Origin: JAGQKC01 sp965223675
GTDB lineage: Bacteria; Nitrospirota; Nitrospiria; Nitrospirales; UBA8639
Assembly: GCA_965223675.1 (NCBI GenBank)
Contig: OZ245013.1
Span: 1,984,001 to 2,048,000, forward strand
DNA length: 64,000 nucleotides
Direction: 5' to 3'
A program made the translations under genes and the position numbers. Below are positions 1-8,735 of the stretch, piece by piece. The number at the start of each line of letters is the position of its first letter. Positions within the stretch are counted from its first letter, which is position 1. The notes beneath the pieces were generated by a model. It ran no database searches and was not told the origin of the DNA. It worked only from the letters and a program-made list of their open reading frames with translations.

Positions 1-87
1 CAGAACTTCAACCATACAGATAAACCAAACCAGCGGAGCACGATCACACTGATCATTCCCTCATTCATTTAAGAAAGGAGAAGTCTT

Positions 88-456
88 ATGAGCACACCAA
101 CTACGATCGCACTACAAGAAAGACTGGAAGATCTGTTTTCTTACATTCGAGAGGGTCGCATACTCGACGCGATCAATGAATTCTACGCGGAAGACGTTGT
201 TATGCAAGAAAACGCTGAAACGCCCACCGTGGGACGTGACGCCAATCTCGAGCGCGAAAAACAATTTCTCAACACTGTGAAAGAATGGAAACGGTTTGAT
301 GTCACCGCAAAAGGTGTGGGGGACAACGCCACGTTTTATGAGACCATCATGAATTGGGTGACCACCGATGGGACGCCAGTTCATGTTGAACAAGTTGTGG
401 CATCCAAATGGAAGGACGGCAAGATCACATACGAACGGTTTTATCACAACCCGTAA
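88..456 (+). CDS. SnoaL-like / NTF2-fold small protein
   Basis: A 122-residue single-domain protein whose pattern (N-terminal helix, YAEDVVMQ, late V-E-Q and W-K-D-G-K-I segment) matches the SnoaL-like branch of the NTF2 fold, a cone-shaped pocket used by small isomerases, cyclases and many proteins of unknown substrate. The ATG is preceded by a good ribosome-binding site (AAAGGAG, about 8 bases upstream). It is followed 57 bases later by an MDR-family oxidoreductase on the same strand, so the two are probably co-transcribed and may act on related small electrophilic or carbonyl compounds. No substrate can be named from the sequence. No signal peptide is seen, so it is likely cytoplasmic. Confidence 0.8.
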   Translation: MSTPTTIALQERLEDLFSYIREGRILDAINEFYAEDVVMQENAETPTVGRDANLEREKQFLNTVKEWKRFDVTAKGVGDNATFYETIMNWVTTDGTPVHVEQVVASKWKDGKITYERFYHNP

Positions 457-513
457 TTGAGATTTCCGAATACACTTGATCATCAATCTACTAACACAGA
501 AAGGGCAAGCACG

Positions 514-1614
514 ATGAGTACAGCAATCTTACAGGAAAGAACTCACCAACAATCCAACGAATCTCAGCTACCAAAAACCATGAAAGCCGTAGTGCTTCGT
601 GAGTTTGGAGGTCCCGATGTCCTCAGGCACGAAGAGATCGACACACCAAAACCGAAGTTTGGCCACATTGTGATCAAGGTTCTGGCAGCAGGACTGAATC
701 GTCTCGATCACTATCTTCGTCAAGGATCAGTCATACCCAACCTTCTTTTCCCTCATATCCTCGGAGTTGATGCTGTCGGAGAAGTTGCTGAGCTAGGTGA
801 CGGCGTGACCAACTTGCAAATTGGAGATCGTGTGATTCCCGCAGCAGGGTTCACGCTGAACGAAGAGGATGACAAGAACCGACCGCTCGCTAACTCGCCC
901 AGTTTTGTTGTTCCGGGTGTGCATCTCTGGGGTGCGTATGCCCAATACATGGAGGTGCCGGCTCGTTGGGCTGTGAAAGATGAGACGGGACTCTCACCGG
1001 CCGAAGTTGCCACGTTACCGGTCGTTCTGGGCACCTCGGTGCGGGCGGTGAAAGAAGTCGGTGAAGTAAAAGCTGGAGACAGAGTGCTAGTCACAGCCGG
1101 GGCATCCGGTTCAGGAAGCATGCATATTCAAGTCGCTAAAGCGTTAGGCGCCAAGGTCGCGGCAACAGTGCGAGATGACGTGAAAGGCAACTATGTGAAA
1201 GCTCTTGGAGCCGATTTGGTGATTAACATTCGAAACGAGAATGTGGTGGAGAAGGTTAAGACATGGTCAGATGGCCAAGGAGCCGACGTCGCCATTGATA
1301 ATGTGGGTGGCGACGAGTTCTCTCAGATTATTGAGGCCGTTCGACCCTTTGGCATCATCGTGGCCTATGGTTTTACGGCTGGGGCTCAAGTGACGGTCAA
1401 TATTAAAGATTTCTTTTTCACACAGAAGCAGCTTCGGGGCACGATCTTCGCCGATCCTGAAGATCTGGAATGGGGCTTGAATCAGGTTCGAGAAGGCCGG
1501 GTTAAGGCCGCATTGGACCAGACATTTCCACTCAGCAAGGCTTCGGAAGCTCATCGGCTTCTGGCAGACAATAAGGTAAAGGGCAATTTTGTCCTATTGC
1601 CGTGGGAGGACTAA
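514..1614 (+). CDS. MDR-family zinc-independent alcohol dehydrogenase / quinone oxidoreductase
   Basis: A 366-residue medium-chain dehydrogenase/reductase. The N-terminal GroES-like half begins at MKAVVLREFGGPDVL (about residue 23) and the Rossmann half carries the nucleotide-binding segment VTAGASGSGS near residue 195, followed by KALGAKVAATVR. The family reduces quinones, enones or aldehydes with NAD(P)H; the substrate here is unknown. I chose the ATG at 514, since the open frame extends upstream to a TTG at 457 only through sequence without family similarity. An AAAGGG lies upstream of 514. A hairpin terminator follows at 1641-1671. The gene probably forms a two-gene unit with the preceding SnoaL-like gene. 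Confidence 0.87.
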   Translation: MSTAILQERTHQQSNESQLPKTMKAVVLREFGGPDVLRHEEIDTPKPKFGHIVIKVLAAGLNRLDHYLRQGSVIPNLLFPHILGVDAVGEVAELGDGVTNLQIGDRVIPAAGFTLNEEDDKNRPLANSPSFVVPGVHLWGAYAQYMEVPARWAVKDETGLSPAEVATLPVVLGTSVRAVKEVGEVKAGDRVLVTAGASGSGSMHIQVAKALGAKVAATVRDDVKGNYVKALGADLVINIRNENVVEKVKTWSDGQGADVAIDNVGGDEFSQIIEAVRPFGIIVAYGFTAGAQVTVNIKDFFFTQKQLRGTIFADPEDLEWGLNQVREGRVKAALDQTFPLSKASEAHRLLADNKVKGNFVLLPWED

Positions 1615-1640
1615 GCCTAGGTAGGAACAACAGAAATTTC

Positions 1641-1671
1641 ATTCCCTCTCTTCAAAAGAAGAGAGGGGAAT
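1641..1671 (+). terminator. Hairpin terminator after the oxidoreductase gene
   Basis: Inverted repeat 1641-1653 / 1658-1671 with a four-A loop and a single bulged base, followed by only a short T stretch. It sits 26 bases after the stop codon and separates the gene from the convergent hypothetical gene. A terminator role is inferred from position and stem strength. Confidence 0.6.
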
Positions 1672-1690
1672 GCTTTCACAGAAAAACTAT

Positions 1691-2050
1691 TCATAGGAGA
1701 TCAGAAAGATCGCATGACATGAGTACACTAAGATCTATCTCTGATAAATCCCAATCAAATGCGAACCAATCAGAAGAATCTTTAGTAGGGACAAGGCTCA
1801 ACATTTCAGTTTTCATGGCAACGTAATCGCAGACCTCTCCCGTCTCTTCATGTACGCGATCAAAATCTTCGTGAGAAGTAAAGAGCGCATACGCCCAGCA
1901 AGAGAAGTCGAGTGGTAGTCCTAAGCGGTCAATCGTAGCACGAACTTCTTGGGGTGAGTAATTCGACTTTTTTCCGTGCTCTTGAATAAGGGCAGGGCCA
2001 AGTTTTGTTGCAAATTGCTGTTTGATGACCTGGGGATCCGTGACGTGCAT
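1691..2050 (-). CDS. Conserved hypothetical protein, small acidic
   Basis: About 119 residues, acidic, no membrane segment or signal peptide. It has a central block of the form CWAYALFTSHEDFDRVH followed by ETGEVCDYVAM, a layout I associate with a widespread uncharacterised bacterial family, preceded by KLGPALIQEHG and YSPQEVRATI. No catalytic motif is visible, so no function is proposed. The start is uncertain: an ATG at 2050 is preferred, but a TTG at 2068 in the same frame adds six residues, and neither has a clear ribosome-binding site. It converges with the oxidoreductase gene. Confidence 0.6.
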   Translation of the reverse strand: MHVTDPQVIKQQFATKLGPALIQEHGKKSNYSPQEVRATIDRLGLPLDFSCWAYALFTSHEDFDRVHEETGEVCDYVAMKTEMLSLVPTKDSSDWFAFDWDLSEIDLSVLMSCDLSDLL

Positions 2051-2068
2051 GAAACAAATATCGGACAA

Positions 2069-2487
2069 TTGCTTTGGTCACTCAATATGTAAATGCGAAT
2101 GTTATTTTGTGGGCCGTTCGTGCAACTTCTTTTTGTTTGTAGGAAATTTAGTTGCCAGGCTTGAATTTTCTGTACTCCTCTAGCTACTAAAAATATTTCA
2201 AGCCTTAAGCAAAGCTTATCGATCTCACCATACCTAACTTAGCTTTATAAACTTAGCTTTATAAGTCTCCTGCACGAGACGCCGCAGAATGCGGAACAAC
2301 CATTTGCCTCAAGATAGAAGACTCGAGAATAGTGCCTATTTGTTCTCCTCTATCGAGATTTAATTTTTTACATGCAGATTCCGAGGTAGTAGTAACGGCA
2401 TATAAACTTGAAGAATATCATGCTGTTATCTATTAAACGCTTCATACTCATTCTCATTTTCAATTATTTTCAAGGAGGAAATATTTC
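2069..2487. other. Intergenic stretch with a 14-bp tandem duplication
   Basis: AT-rich intergenic DNA between the divergent hypothetical gene and the 53-residue ORF. No gene is supported. It holds the perfect tandem repeat at 2236-2263 (listed separately) and presumably the promoters for both flanking genes. Confidence 0.5.
2236..2263. repeat. Perfect 14-bp tandem repeat (two copies)
   Basis: AACTTAGCTTTATA occurs twice head to tail at 2236-2249 and 2250-2263. Two copies only, in intergenic DNA. Each unit includes an AT-rich stretch, so it could be a replication slippage product or paired regulatory sites. Confidence 0.8.
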
Positions 2488-2649
2488 ATGAGCCCTTGCA
2501 CACCTAAACCCATCCGAGAATTCCTAAAAGATGTTAAACGAGCTTCAATAAAAGAGAAGAAGAGTGTCATCATGAGCATGAAAAAAGCTCGGGACATGGC
2601 CGAAGCTTTAGAAGGAACTTTCGACAACCACCACCTTTCTGAAAGTTGA
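2488..2649 (+). CDS. Small 53-residue hypothetical protein
   Basis: A short ORF supported by an excellent ribosome-binding site (AAGGAGG at 2472-2478, nine bases before the ATG). The product is 53 residues, Lys-rich and probably helical in the middle (KEKKSVIMSMKKARDMAEAL), with a Cys at position 4 and a His pair near the end. There is no signal peptide or membrane segment. No homologue is recognised. The isolated gene has its own intergenic space on both sides, fitting an individually regulated small protein. Confidence 0.55.
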   Translation: MSPCTPKPIREFLKDVKRASIKEKKSVIMSMKKARDMAEALEGTFDNHHLSES

Positions 2650-3070
2650 ATCAGACTTAGCTTTCAAGCAGCCAGTAGAAGTCTTTTAACCAGCAAACAG
2701 ACTCGTTGCACGTACCATCCACCGTCAGCTTTGAGGCTTCGTGCTTTGGCATTAAAGGGAGACATTGCAACAGAGCGCGAATTCTCGAATTTCACCAATT
2801 GTCTTCTCCGGAAAGTATCTATTTTTCAACCTCCGTCTTTCGACCTGTAAAATCGTCGTACTACGACGGCGATCTGCATCATCATCTGAAGCATGGATTA
2901 AACGATGAGATCCAGCTACAATTTTAATTTGCAAGAAAATTGCTGAAAATATTATTACGAAATCAATTCACTTGTAGATGCTGAGTTGCGATTATCCTTC
3001 CAGCATTCAATACGTCTAGCCTGGGAAGGTAATGGAATCGAAGCAGCCATAACGTTCTTCATTTTTTGGC
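2650..3070. other. Intergenic stretch, no supported gene
   Basis: About 420 bases without a convincing coding frame; short frames on both strands lack ribosome-binding sites and family signatures. A perfect 7-bp inverted repeat around one base (CGTCGTA-C-TACGACG) lies at 2854-2868 and could be a protein-binding site. Nothing else is seen. Confidence 0.45.
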
Positions 3071-3916
3071 ATGAATCCAAACACGCCGCTTATACTCATC
3101 GACACTCATGTTCATATGTACGACTGTTTTGAACTTTCGTCATTCTTAGAATCCGCGTACACCAACTGCCGGAATCAGGCAAAAATCCAGCAACATCATG
3201 GTCCATTTTTGGGGGTCCTCCTCTTCACTGAATCAGCATGGGATCAGTGGTTTCAACGAATAAGATCATTTGCAGATCTGAATCAGACAATCTCTCAAAG
3301 CATGACAACAAATTGGAGTTTCCACAGAACAGACGAAGACTTTACCCTCTTTGCTCGATCGACGGAGGGCGCACAACTCTTGATCGTCGCCGGTCGACAA
3401 ATCGTGACCAAAGAAAAGTTCGAGGTCTTGGCTCTCATGACGAGCCAGACGTTTGAAGATGGGAAACTCATTCAAAAGTCAATCGAGGCAGTGAAGAAGA
3501 GCGGAGGAATTCCTGTCATACCGTGGGCCTTCGGCAAATGGTGGGGGACAAGAGGGAAGATACTGACTCAGTTGATGAATTCTTCTGATATGCACAACGT
3601 ATTTCTTGGAGACAATAGCGGTCGCCCGGGCTTCCTCCCCTATCCTCCTCAGTTCACCTTGGCAGAAAAGCAAGGCATCCGAATCTATCCAGGAAGCGAC
3701 CCACTTCCTCTTGCCTCAGAATTCTGGCGACCCTGCAGCGTCGGACTGTCACTTTCTGGTGAAGTCGATAAGGCAAATCCGGGTGCGAGTCTCTCGCATA
3801 TTCTCCAGAACTCCCGCACACCGATGACTCCATACTTTCAACATGAATCATTCTGCCGGTTCATCAGGAATCAAGTTGCACTGAAAATGGAGAAATCCTT
3901 CCCCTCACCATCGTGA
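3071..3916 (+). CDS. Putative metal-dependent hydrolase (PHP/amidohydrolase-like)
   Basis: A 281-residue soluble protein. The N-terminus reads LILIDTHVHMYDCF, a DxHxH metal-binding start typical of PHP phosphoesterases and amidohydrolases. Later conserved-looking blocks are IPVIPWAFGKWWGTRG, FLGDNSGRPG and IYPGSDPLPL, where the final Asp could be a metal ligand after a TIM-barrel strand. The full PHP motif set is not present, so this is probably a divergent barrel hydrolase. Substrate and pathway are unknown. No ribosome-binding site precedes the ATG, so the start is only moderately sure. It stands alone. Confidence 0.6.
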   Translation: MNPNTPLILIDTHVHMYDCFELSSFLESAYTNCRNQAKIQQHHGPFLGVLLFTESAWDQWFQRIRSFADLNQTISQSMTTNWSFHRTDEDFTLFARSTEGAQLLIVAGRQIVTKEKFEVLALMTSQTFEDGKLIQKSIEAVKKSGGIPVIPWAFGKWWGTRGKILTQLMNSSDMHNVFLGDNSGRPGFLPYPPQFTLAEKQGIRIYPGSDPLPLASEFWRPCSVGLSLSGEVDKANPGASLSHILQNSRTPMTPYFQHESFCRFIRNQVALKMEKSFPSPS

Positions 3917-4569
3917 CAGTTCAACTAATGGAAGTGCTGAATAATGAAGATATCAAAGGTCATATTTGACCAGGAAGACGTTGGGCATGAGAAGCTTCGG
4001 GTCGGTAAAAAAAGTCTTGGCTCATCTTCGGCACGATCAGTCCGGCTCAAAACCGCAGTCAGCGAGGGAAGGGGCCATGAGCAACAAAGATTGGCCAATG
4101 CGAGCCAAGCAGCACTTGAACACCTCAAATGGAATACCAGAGAGAATACCCCCGTCACTGAAGGAGGTCTCGTCGTGCTGGCATGCCTTACGGAACCAGC
4201 GCGTTCAAGCACAGCCCTTGGGCACGATCGTTCTTGAGGCCTTGGCTCATGCACAGCGTTCTTTATCGGCAATCCATACCTCCTGCCATGGCGATCATAG
4301 TTGCCCAAGTGACGCGCGGAGCGTACTGGCTCGAGCCGGTTCAAGCATTCTCCGAAGGGTTACCGTCGTACATCGCAAGGAGTACGCTGTGGCGTGCTGA
4401 AGTCGCAGAGGGATACGCTCTCGACGTGAGCACGGGACTCACGCGAATCAGGCACAGGCCAAGAATGTCCGGACGAGCCTCTTGAGCGCGAGTGGCATGC
4501 TCCCGACCCACACGAGGGGCATTCGGCGTGAGGGCGAGAACGCCGCTGACAGCTTTTTTCAACAGACCA
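3917..4569. other. Stretch without a recognisable gene, possible decayed coding DNA
   Basis: About 650 bases in which several overlapping frames of 90-145 codons are open on both strands, but none has a family signature or a good ribosome-binding site. The base composition appears richer in G+C than the AT-rich intergenic DNA nearby, which is what leaves several frames open at once. This may be degenerate coding sequence or an imported fragment. No inverted repeats marking an insertion element were found. Confidence 0.4.
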
Positions 4570-5427
4570 CTAATCAGAATTCGGGGAAGATCGATACAGA
4601 GAAGAAGCAAGCCCTACGACAGACAAGCCATAGATAAGCCATTTGGAAGGATCGAAGTCATACCATCGTAGCCCATTACGATAATCGCTCGGGTACATAT
4701 GATGATAGTTATGATAGCCCTCTCCGAACGTGACGAGTGAGATTAGCCAACTATCACGACTGGAATCAGCATGTCCATGAGGTTGATTTCCCCATAAGTG
4801 ACAGATTGAGTTAATACAAAACGTCGAATTCAGGACAATAAATACCCGTCCCACTCCCGCCAAGAGAAAACAGCCAATTCCGCCAATCCACCCGTTGGCC
4901 AGAAACCCGACGATGAATGGCAAAATGAGCCCTGAAACAACTATAGGCACATAATATCGATGTTGCCACATGACCACGGGGTCTTTCACGAGACGCGCAG
5001 GAAATGGGCGATTCCGGTGCGGGTCTCTCCAGAACAACCATGCGCAGTGACTAAACCAAAACCCTCGTTTGGCGTTGTATGGATCTTCTTCTTGGTCACA
5101 TCGAGTATGGTGCCGGATGTGATCACGCGCCCACTTCAGCGCCGAATTCTCAAGCGCCCAGCCTCCGCCGATCAACAACAACCCTTTGACCCAGTTGGGA
5201 CAGGTAAAACTTTTATGCGTGACTAAACGGTGGTACCCGACCGTGATTCCTAATCCACTGAGAATATACATCACCACGAACATCGACCAGTCAACCACGC
5301 TATAGTCATAAAAATACGCAAAGGTGGGAACTCCGATGATCGTCCCTACCGCAATCAGACTAAAAAGAAATGTTGTAGGGAAATCAAAAGAACGGGTACT
5401 CAGAGGAACTAACGTGCTAGCGGTCAT
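4570..5427 (-). CDS. Acyl-CoA / acyl-lipid delta-9-type fatty acid desaturase
   Basis: A 285-residue membrane di-iron desaturase. It contains the three histidine boxes of the stearoyl-CoA desaturase-like family: HRLVTH (about residue 66), HIRHH (about residue 103) and HNYHH near the C-terminus, with hydrophobic segments before the first box and between the second and third. It introduces a cis double bond into saturated acyl chains using O2 and an electron donor, adjusting membrane fluidity. The ATG at 5427 is preferred over a TTG at 5442; neither has a strong ribosome-binding site. The gene follows an RRM RNA-binding protein gene on the same strand but a terminator lies between them. Confidence 0.88.
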   Translation of the reverse strand: MTASTLVPLSTRSFDFPTTFLFSLIAVGTIIGVPTFAYFYDYSVVDWSMFVVMYILSGLGITVGYHRLVTHKSFTCPNWVKGLLLIGGGWALENSALKWARDHIRHHTRCDQEEDPYNAKRGFWFSHCAWLFWRDPHRNRPFPARLVKDPVVMWQHRYYVPIVVSGLILPFIVGFLANGWIGGIGCFLLAGVGRVFIVLNSTFCINSICHLWGNQPHGHADSSRDSWLISLVTFGEGYHNYHHMYPSDYRNGLRWYDFDPSKWLIYGLSVVGLASSLYRSSPNSD

Positions 5428-5440
5428 ATGATGAGCGTTC

Positions 5441-5482
5441 AAAAAAGCAGGTGGAAGGGCCCTCTGTACGAAGGCCCTTCCG
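5441..5482 (-). terminator. Rho-independent terminator of the RRM protein gene
   Basis: A 9-bp perfect stem (5453-5461 with 5473-5481) and an 11-base loop, with a six-T run a few bases beyond the stem when read on the minus strand. It lies about 28 bases past the stop codon of the RNA-binding protein gene and just before the desaturase start, so it likely insulates the two. Confidence 0.75.
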
Positions 5483-5509
5483 TTTCACTATTCTCTTTCA
5501 GCCTACCGA

Positions 5510-5827
5510 TTAAAATCGGTTTCCTCCACCACGATTACCACCACGACCTCCACCAAATCCACCTCCACCGGACCGAGGCGCCATTGGCTTGGCCTCATTC
5601 ACAGTTAAAGTTCGGCCACCCATTTCAGTGGAATTCAAAGCTGCGATCGCCGCTTCAGCTTCCTCTGACGTAGACATTTCAACAAAACCGAAACCTCGCG
5701 ATTGCCCAGTAAACTTATCCGTAATCACTCGAGCAGACTGCACCGTGCCATGTTCAGCAAATAATGCCTCCATTTCAGCCTCAGTCGCGGAATACGGCAA
5801 ACCACCCACATAAATTTTTGAACCCAT
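5510..5827 (-). CDS. RRM-domain glycine-rich RNA-binding protein
   Basis: A 105-residue protein with one RNA recognition motif (residues about 1-80): RNP2 is IYVGGL at residues 4-9 and RNP1 is RGFGFVEM near residues 44-51. The tail is a Gly/Arg/Asn-rich segment ending GGNRGGGNRF. This is the architecture of bacterial and cyanobacterial Rbp proteins, which bind single-stranded RNA and often rise in the cold. The neighbouring desaturase gene fits a cold-response theme, though that is inference. The start is fixed by AAAGGAGGA about 7 bases upstream. The 248-base leader up to the upstream gene could host a cold-responsive 5' UTR. Confidence 0.93.
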   Translation of the reverse strand: MGSKIYVGGLPYSATEAEMEALFAEHGTVQSARVITDKFTGQSRGFGFVEMSTSEEAEAAIAALNSTEMGGRTLTVNEAKPMAPRSGGGGFGGGRGGNRGGGNRF

Positions 5828-6075
5828 GAGGTTCCTCCTTTAAAGTAAAGATCTTGACATTGCCTTGAGCTGGAGAAGATTAAATTTCTGGAAGAGGTAG
5901 GCCGTGGACGCGAGAATTGAGGCGACTCTGGTCAAGCTTCCGAGTAGACTCCCGGGCAAAACAACATCGGTTAATGGACCTGCTTCATCATCCCAGAATC
6001 AATAGGTCCCTTTTGATCCGGTGTAAATACCCTAACACAGAGTTTTAGAAAAAGATACAAGATTTTTTATGGCAG

Positions 6076-7689
6076 TTAGTCCCGAATACCACTTTTTTCG
6101 CGATGTTTAGTTGACCGCTTGGTTGACAGAGCAAAGGTTTCACCCCACCGCCCCAGAAACGCCGCAATGAAGGTATGTTGATTGACCGGTTCCACCGCTA
6201 ACGGACTCAAGGCCATGGCGACAGTCAACGCTAAATGATAACCAACGGAGCGAGAGGCTTCTGCTCGTCGATAGGCGGGATGAGCAAGATTCACCCATAC
6301 GGTCGTATCAACTAACCGTCCAAGTTCGGAACTGGCCGGTCGATCCTCAAATTGAATGTCTAGACCATACCGCGCAGGGCGACGTTGCCCACCACGTTCA
6401 GGCAACCTCGTATGAGGTTGAGATGGCTCAGACGATCCTTGCGTCGATGGATCTTCAAGCTGCGCTTCTGTCCCCTCAAACTTTTTCTTGTCGTCACCGC
6501 TACTTGATCGTTCTTGAAGTGTATCGCCTCGGGACGTGAGTAAATTGCTGATCAACGCATCAGCCGTCTCCCCTTGCTCGCCCTGGCCAAGCGGAAGCCG
6601 TTTTTGTCCCCCTGCACGCCGTTCTACCAACGAATCAAGCAAGGGAAAGTCTTCTGCGAGATCTTCCAAGACTCTTCGAAGATCCCGTTCCAGCGGACGA
6701 GACAATCGCGTCCGGGAATCACCCGTGATCTCGCGGGAATCACCCCATTTCTCCAATTGCTGAGAAATGGCTTCTTGCATGGCTTTTCGATACGCCAGAT
6801 ACATGGCACCACGAGAACCCACGCGAACAAAATCACCTTTATTCAGTGTCAAACACGCCGATAAGGCTGGAACCTCGATCAGTCCGTGAATACAGTCCGG
6901 TATTGTCGGGGTAACCCCCAGCCAATCCCACCCTCGCTTAATGACTTTGCCCAATGTACTGACAGCGATACCTCGCTCTTCAGCAGGCAGGGCCGATTGG
7001 GTGCGCGACAGATACCCACAAGCGGATGGTTTTCGCTTCCGCATCAGACGAATTTGTATGGGAATCTGTTCCATCATGAACAATGCCGACTTGGAAAGAA
7101 CTGCTCCATTGACTTGAATCGTGACGCCTTTGGGGTACTGTGCGCTCAACACATCATCAAACCTGGAATCCAGCAATGGGGCAAAATGCCTGCTGACTGA
7201 AGCTTCCACAAAGCCGGGGTCAAGAAGCGGCGAGAGTGCATTGTGAAGGGTTAATCGAAGTGCCGTCCCTTGGTCTCCAACGAGCAAGCCAATAGGAGGC
7301 ACCCATTTCCATGGAGCCCGATGACGTGACGTAAGTCCCCAACACGTCGCAATATGATGCTGACCCCGTCGGCTTTCTGTGTAGACTTCTTCACAGACAA
7401 GAAGACCGAGTTTGATGCCAACACCGGCAAATCCAATCCCTTGCCCACGCGTTTTTGAACTTGCGGCGATATTATGATACTTTGCCAACGCCTTCCGGTA
7501 CATTCCCGATCCATTATCCCTGACGACCAACACCGATTCCTCCGCATGCGTTGAAAAGGAAATGAGGCTCGCCCCAGAATCTAATGAGTTCGCAACAATC
7601 TCTGTTAGGATGGTTTCTTCTATCGTCTCCGGGTACGCATCGCGAAGATCTTCAAGAAGATGGAGCAAATCAACACGTGTTTCACCCAT
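6076..7689 (-). CDS. Stand-alone GHKL (Hsp90/MutL-type) ATPase
   Basis: A 537-residue protein whose first 200 residues form a GHKL ATP-binding domain: N-box EIVANSLDSGA (about 30-40), G1 box DNGSGM (about 58-63) and a Gly-rich ATP lid GQGIGFAGVGIKLGL. This is the fold shared by Hsp90, MutL, GyrB and Morc proteins. Residues about 330-430 are polar and probably disordered; the C-terminus holds a conserved-looking domain (VNLAHPAYRRAEASRSVGYH). No histidine-kinase dimerisation or endonuclease motif is seen. Its role is unknown; GHKL ATPases of this type act in DNA repair, chromatin-like compaction or defence. The gene is monocistronic. Confidence 0.75.
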   Translation of the reverse strand: MGETRVDLLHLLEDLRDAYPETIEETILTEIVANSLDSGASLISFSTHAEESVLVVRDNGSGMYRKALAKYHNIAASSKTRGQGIGFAGVGIKLGLLVCEEVYTESRRGQHHIATCWGLTSRHRAPWKWVPPIGLLVGDQGTALRLTLHNALSPLLDPGFVEASVSRHFAPLLDSRFDDVLSAQYPKGVTIQVNGAVLSKSALFMMEQIPIQIRLMRKRKPSACGYLSRTQSALPAEERGIAVSTLGKVIKRGWDWLGVTPTIPDCIHGLIEVPALSACLTLNKGDFVRVGSRGAMYLAYRKAMQEAISQQLEKWGDSREITGDSRTRLSRPLERDLRRVLEDLAEDFPLLDSLVERRAGGQKRLPLGQGEQGETADALISNLLTSRGDTLQERSSSGDDKKKFEGTEAQLEDPSTQGSSEPSQPHTRLPERGGQRRPARYGLDIQFEDRPASSELGRLVDTTVWVNLAHPAYRRAEASRSVGYHLALTVAMALSPLAVEPVNQHTFIAAFLGRWGETFALSTKRSTKHREKSGIRD

Positions 7690-8037
7690 AAATCAGCATC
7701 ATCCTTTAATCGGAACCTACCTCACCTCCGCTGACCAAGCCATAGTTATTAAGCCCTCCGCATACATGCCTTTTCACTCGTCAATGACCTCTCTAGTCCT
7801 GTTTCAATTTACATAATTTTGGCAATCACTAAGACACCCCAAATATGATGACATCAGACTGGACAGTCGGAATCCTACCAAAAGACTCTGCATGAATCAT
7901 CATCCAGGCAAGATCTCTATTCATAGGGCATGCATGTTTCGTAGAGCCAAGAAACTCTACAGGATTAATGATCAAAACTTTCAAGCGTTACACAGCTTCT
8001 GGTCCTGCAACAAAACCAGAAAACTGCTAGTTTATAC
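7690..8037. other. Intergenic stretch, no gene seen
   Basis: About 350 AT-rich bases between the GHKL gene and the tetR promoter. No coding frame with a ribosome-binding site, RNA gene or strong hairpin was found. It presumably contains the GHKL promoter. Confidence 0.4.
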
Positions 8038-8066
8038 TTTACTCTACCTTCTAGTCGGTATATAAT
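8038..8066 (+). promoter_or_regulatory. tetR promoter with palindromic operator in the spacer
   Basis: A -35-like TTTACT (8038-8043), a 17-base spacer and a perfect -10 TATAAT (8061-8066). The spacer is occupied by TACCTTCTAGTCGGTA (8045-8060), an interrupted palindrome of the form TACC-nn-CTAG-nn-GGTA. A repressor bound here would block RNA polymerase directly, which predicts autoregulation by the TetR protein. The same motif recurs at 8690-8705 before the thioredoxin gene. Promoter and operator roles are inferred. Confidence 0.7.
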
Positions 8067-8094
8067 CTCTTTGTACCGTCTTTCTAGAAACTCT

Positions 8095-8667
8095 ATGCGT
8101 GATCGTAAAAACCAGATTTTGGACGTCGCTGAGGAACTCCTACAAACACGAAGTTTTAGCTCTTTTAGTTACCAAGACTTGTCGGATCGGATTGGGATCA
8201 GCAAAGCGAGTATTCACCACCATTTCCCCGCTAAAGACGATCTCTGTCATGCGCTCGTGATTCGACATCGTGAAGCAGTAAGCGCAACTCTCGAGAAAAT
8301 TACTCGAGAGCAGAAAAACCCCTGGAAACAAATAGAAGCTTACCTGTTGTTTATTTCAAAAGTAGTACAATCTGGTGGAAAAATTTGCCTTACAGGATCA
8401 CTACAAGCTGAACACAATGTCGTCCCAAAATCCGCGCAGCAAGAACTCAACGAGCTTTGTCAATCGGTCCACACTTGGCTTACGCGCGTTCTGATGGAAG
8501 GAAAAAAACAGAAGGAAATCACCTTCTCAGGAACGCCAGAAGATTTAGCCTCACTCATCCAGTCAGCGCTCCAAGGTGCCCTGCAACAGGCCAGAGCAGA
8601 AAACCCCAAGGTATTCACAAGCATCGTTCGCCAAATAAAAATCATGTTGAAATCACGTAGATGTTGA
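8095..8667 (+). CDS. TetR/AcrR-family transcriptional regulator
   Basis: A 190-residue repressor-type protein. The N-terminal helix-turn-helix spans about residues 5-50 (ILDVAEELLQTRSFSSFSYQDLSDRIGISKASIHHHFPAKDDL is cited by position 8-50; key residues are G-I-S-K-A-S-I-H-H-H-F). The rest is the all-helical ligand-binding and dimerisation domain. I prefer the ATG at 8095 to the TTG at 8071, because the latter would overlap the transcription start expected from the TATAAT at 8061. The leader is short and lacks a clear ribosome-binding site. It is followed by thioredoxin and an MDR oxidoreductase, its probable regulon. Confidence 0.9.
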   Translation: MRDRKNQILDVAEELLQTRSFSSFSYQDLSDRIGISKASIHHHFPAKDDLCHALVIRHREAVSATLEKITREQKNPWKQIEAYLLFISKVVQSGGKICLTGSLQAEHNVVPKSAQQELNELCQSVHTWLTRVLMEGKKQKEITFSGTPEDLASLIQSALQGALQQARAENPKVFTSIVRQIKIMLKSRRC

Positions 8668-8689
8668 CTTTTTATTTTTTCTATTTATC

Positions 8690-8705
8690 TACCTATTAGT
8701 TGGTT
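8690..8705 (+). promoter_or_regulatory. Second TetR operator-like site before the thioredoxin gene
   Basis: TACCTATTAGTTGGTT matches the tetR-promoter palindrome at 8045-8060 at 12 of 16 positions and keeps the TACC...TAG...GGT frame. It lies 31 bases before the thioredoxin ATG, with a TTGACT (8664-8669) upstream that could be part of a promoter. Two matching sites flanking tetR imply control of both tetR and the downstream genes by this repressor. Confidence 0.6.
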
Positions 8706-8735
8706 TATTTATGAACATTTACTACAGGAGGCATT

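Noticed and set aside
753..1121. A 122-codon minus-strand frame inside the oxidoreductase gene
   Set aside because: It is antisense to a recognised MDR domain and its composition is that of a codon shadow.
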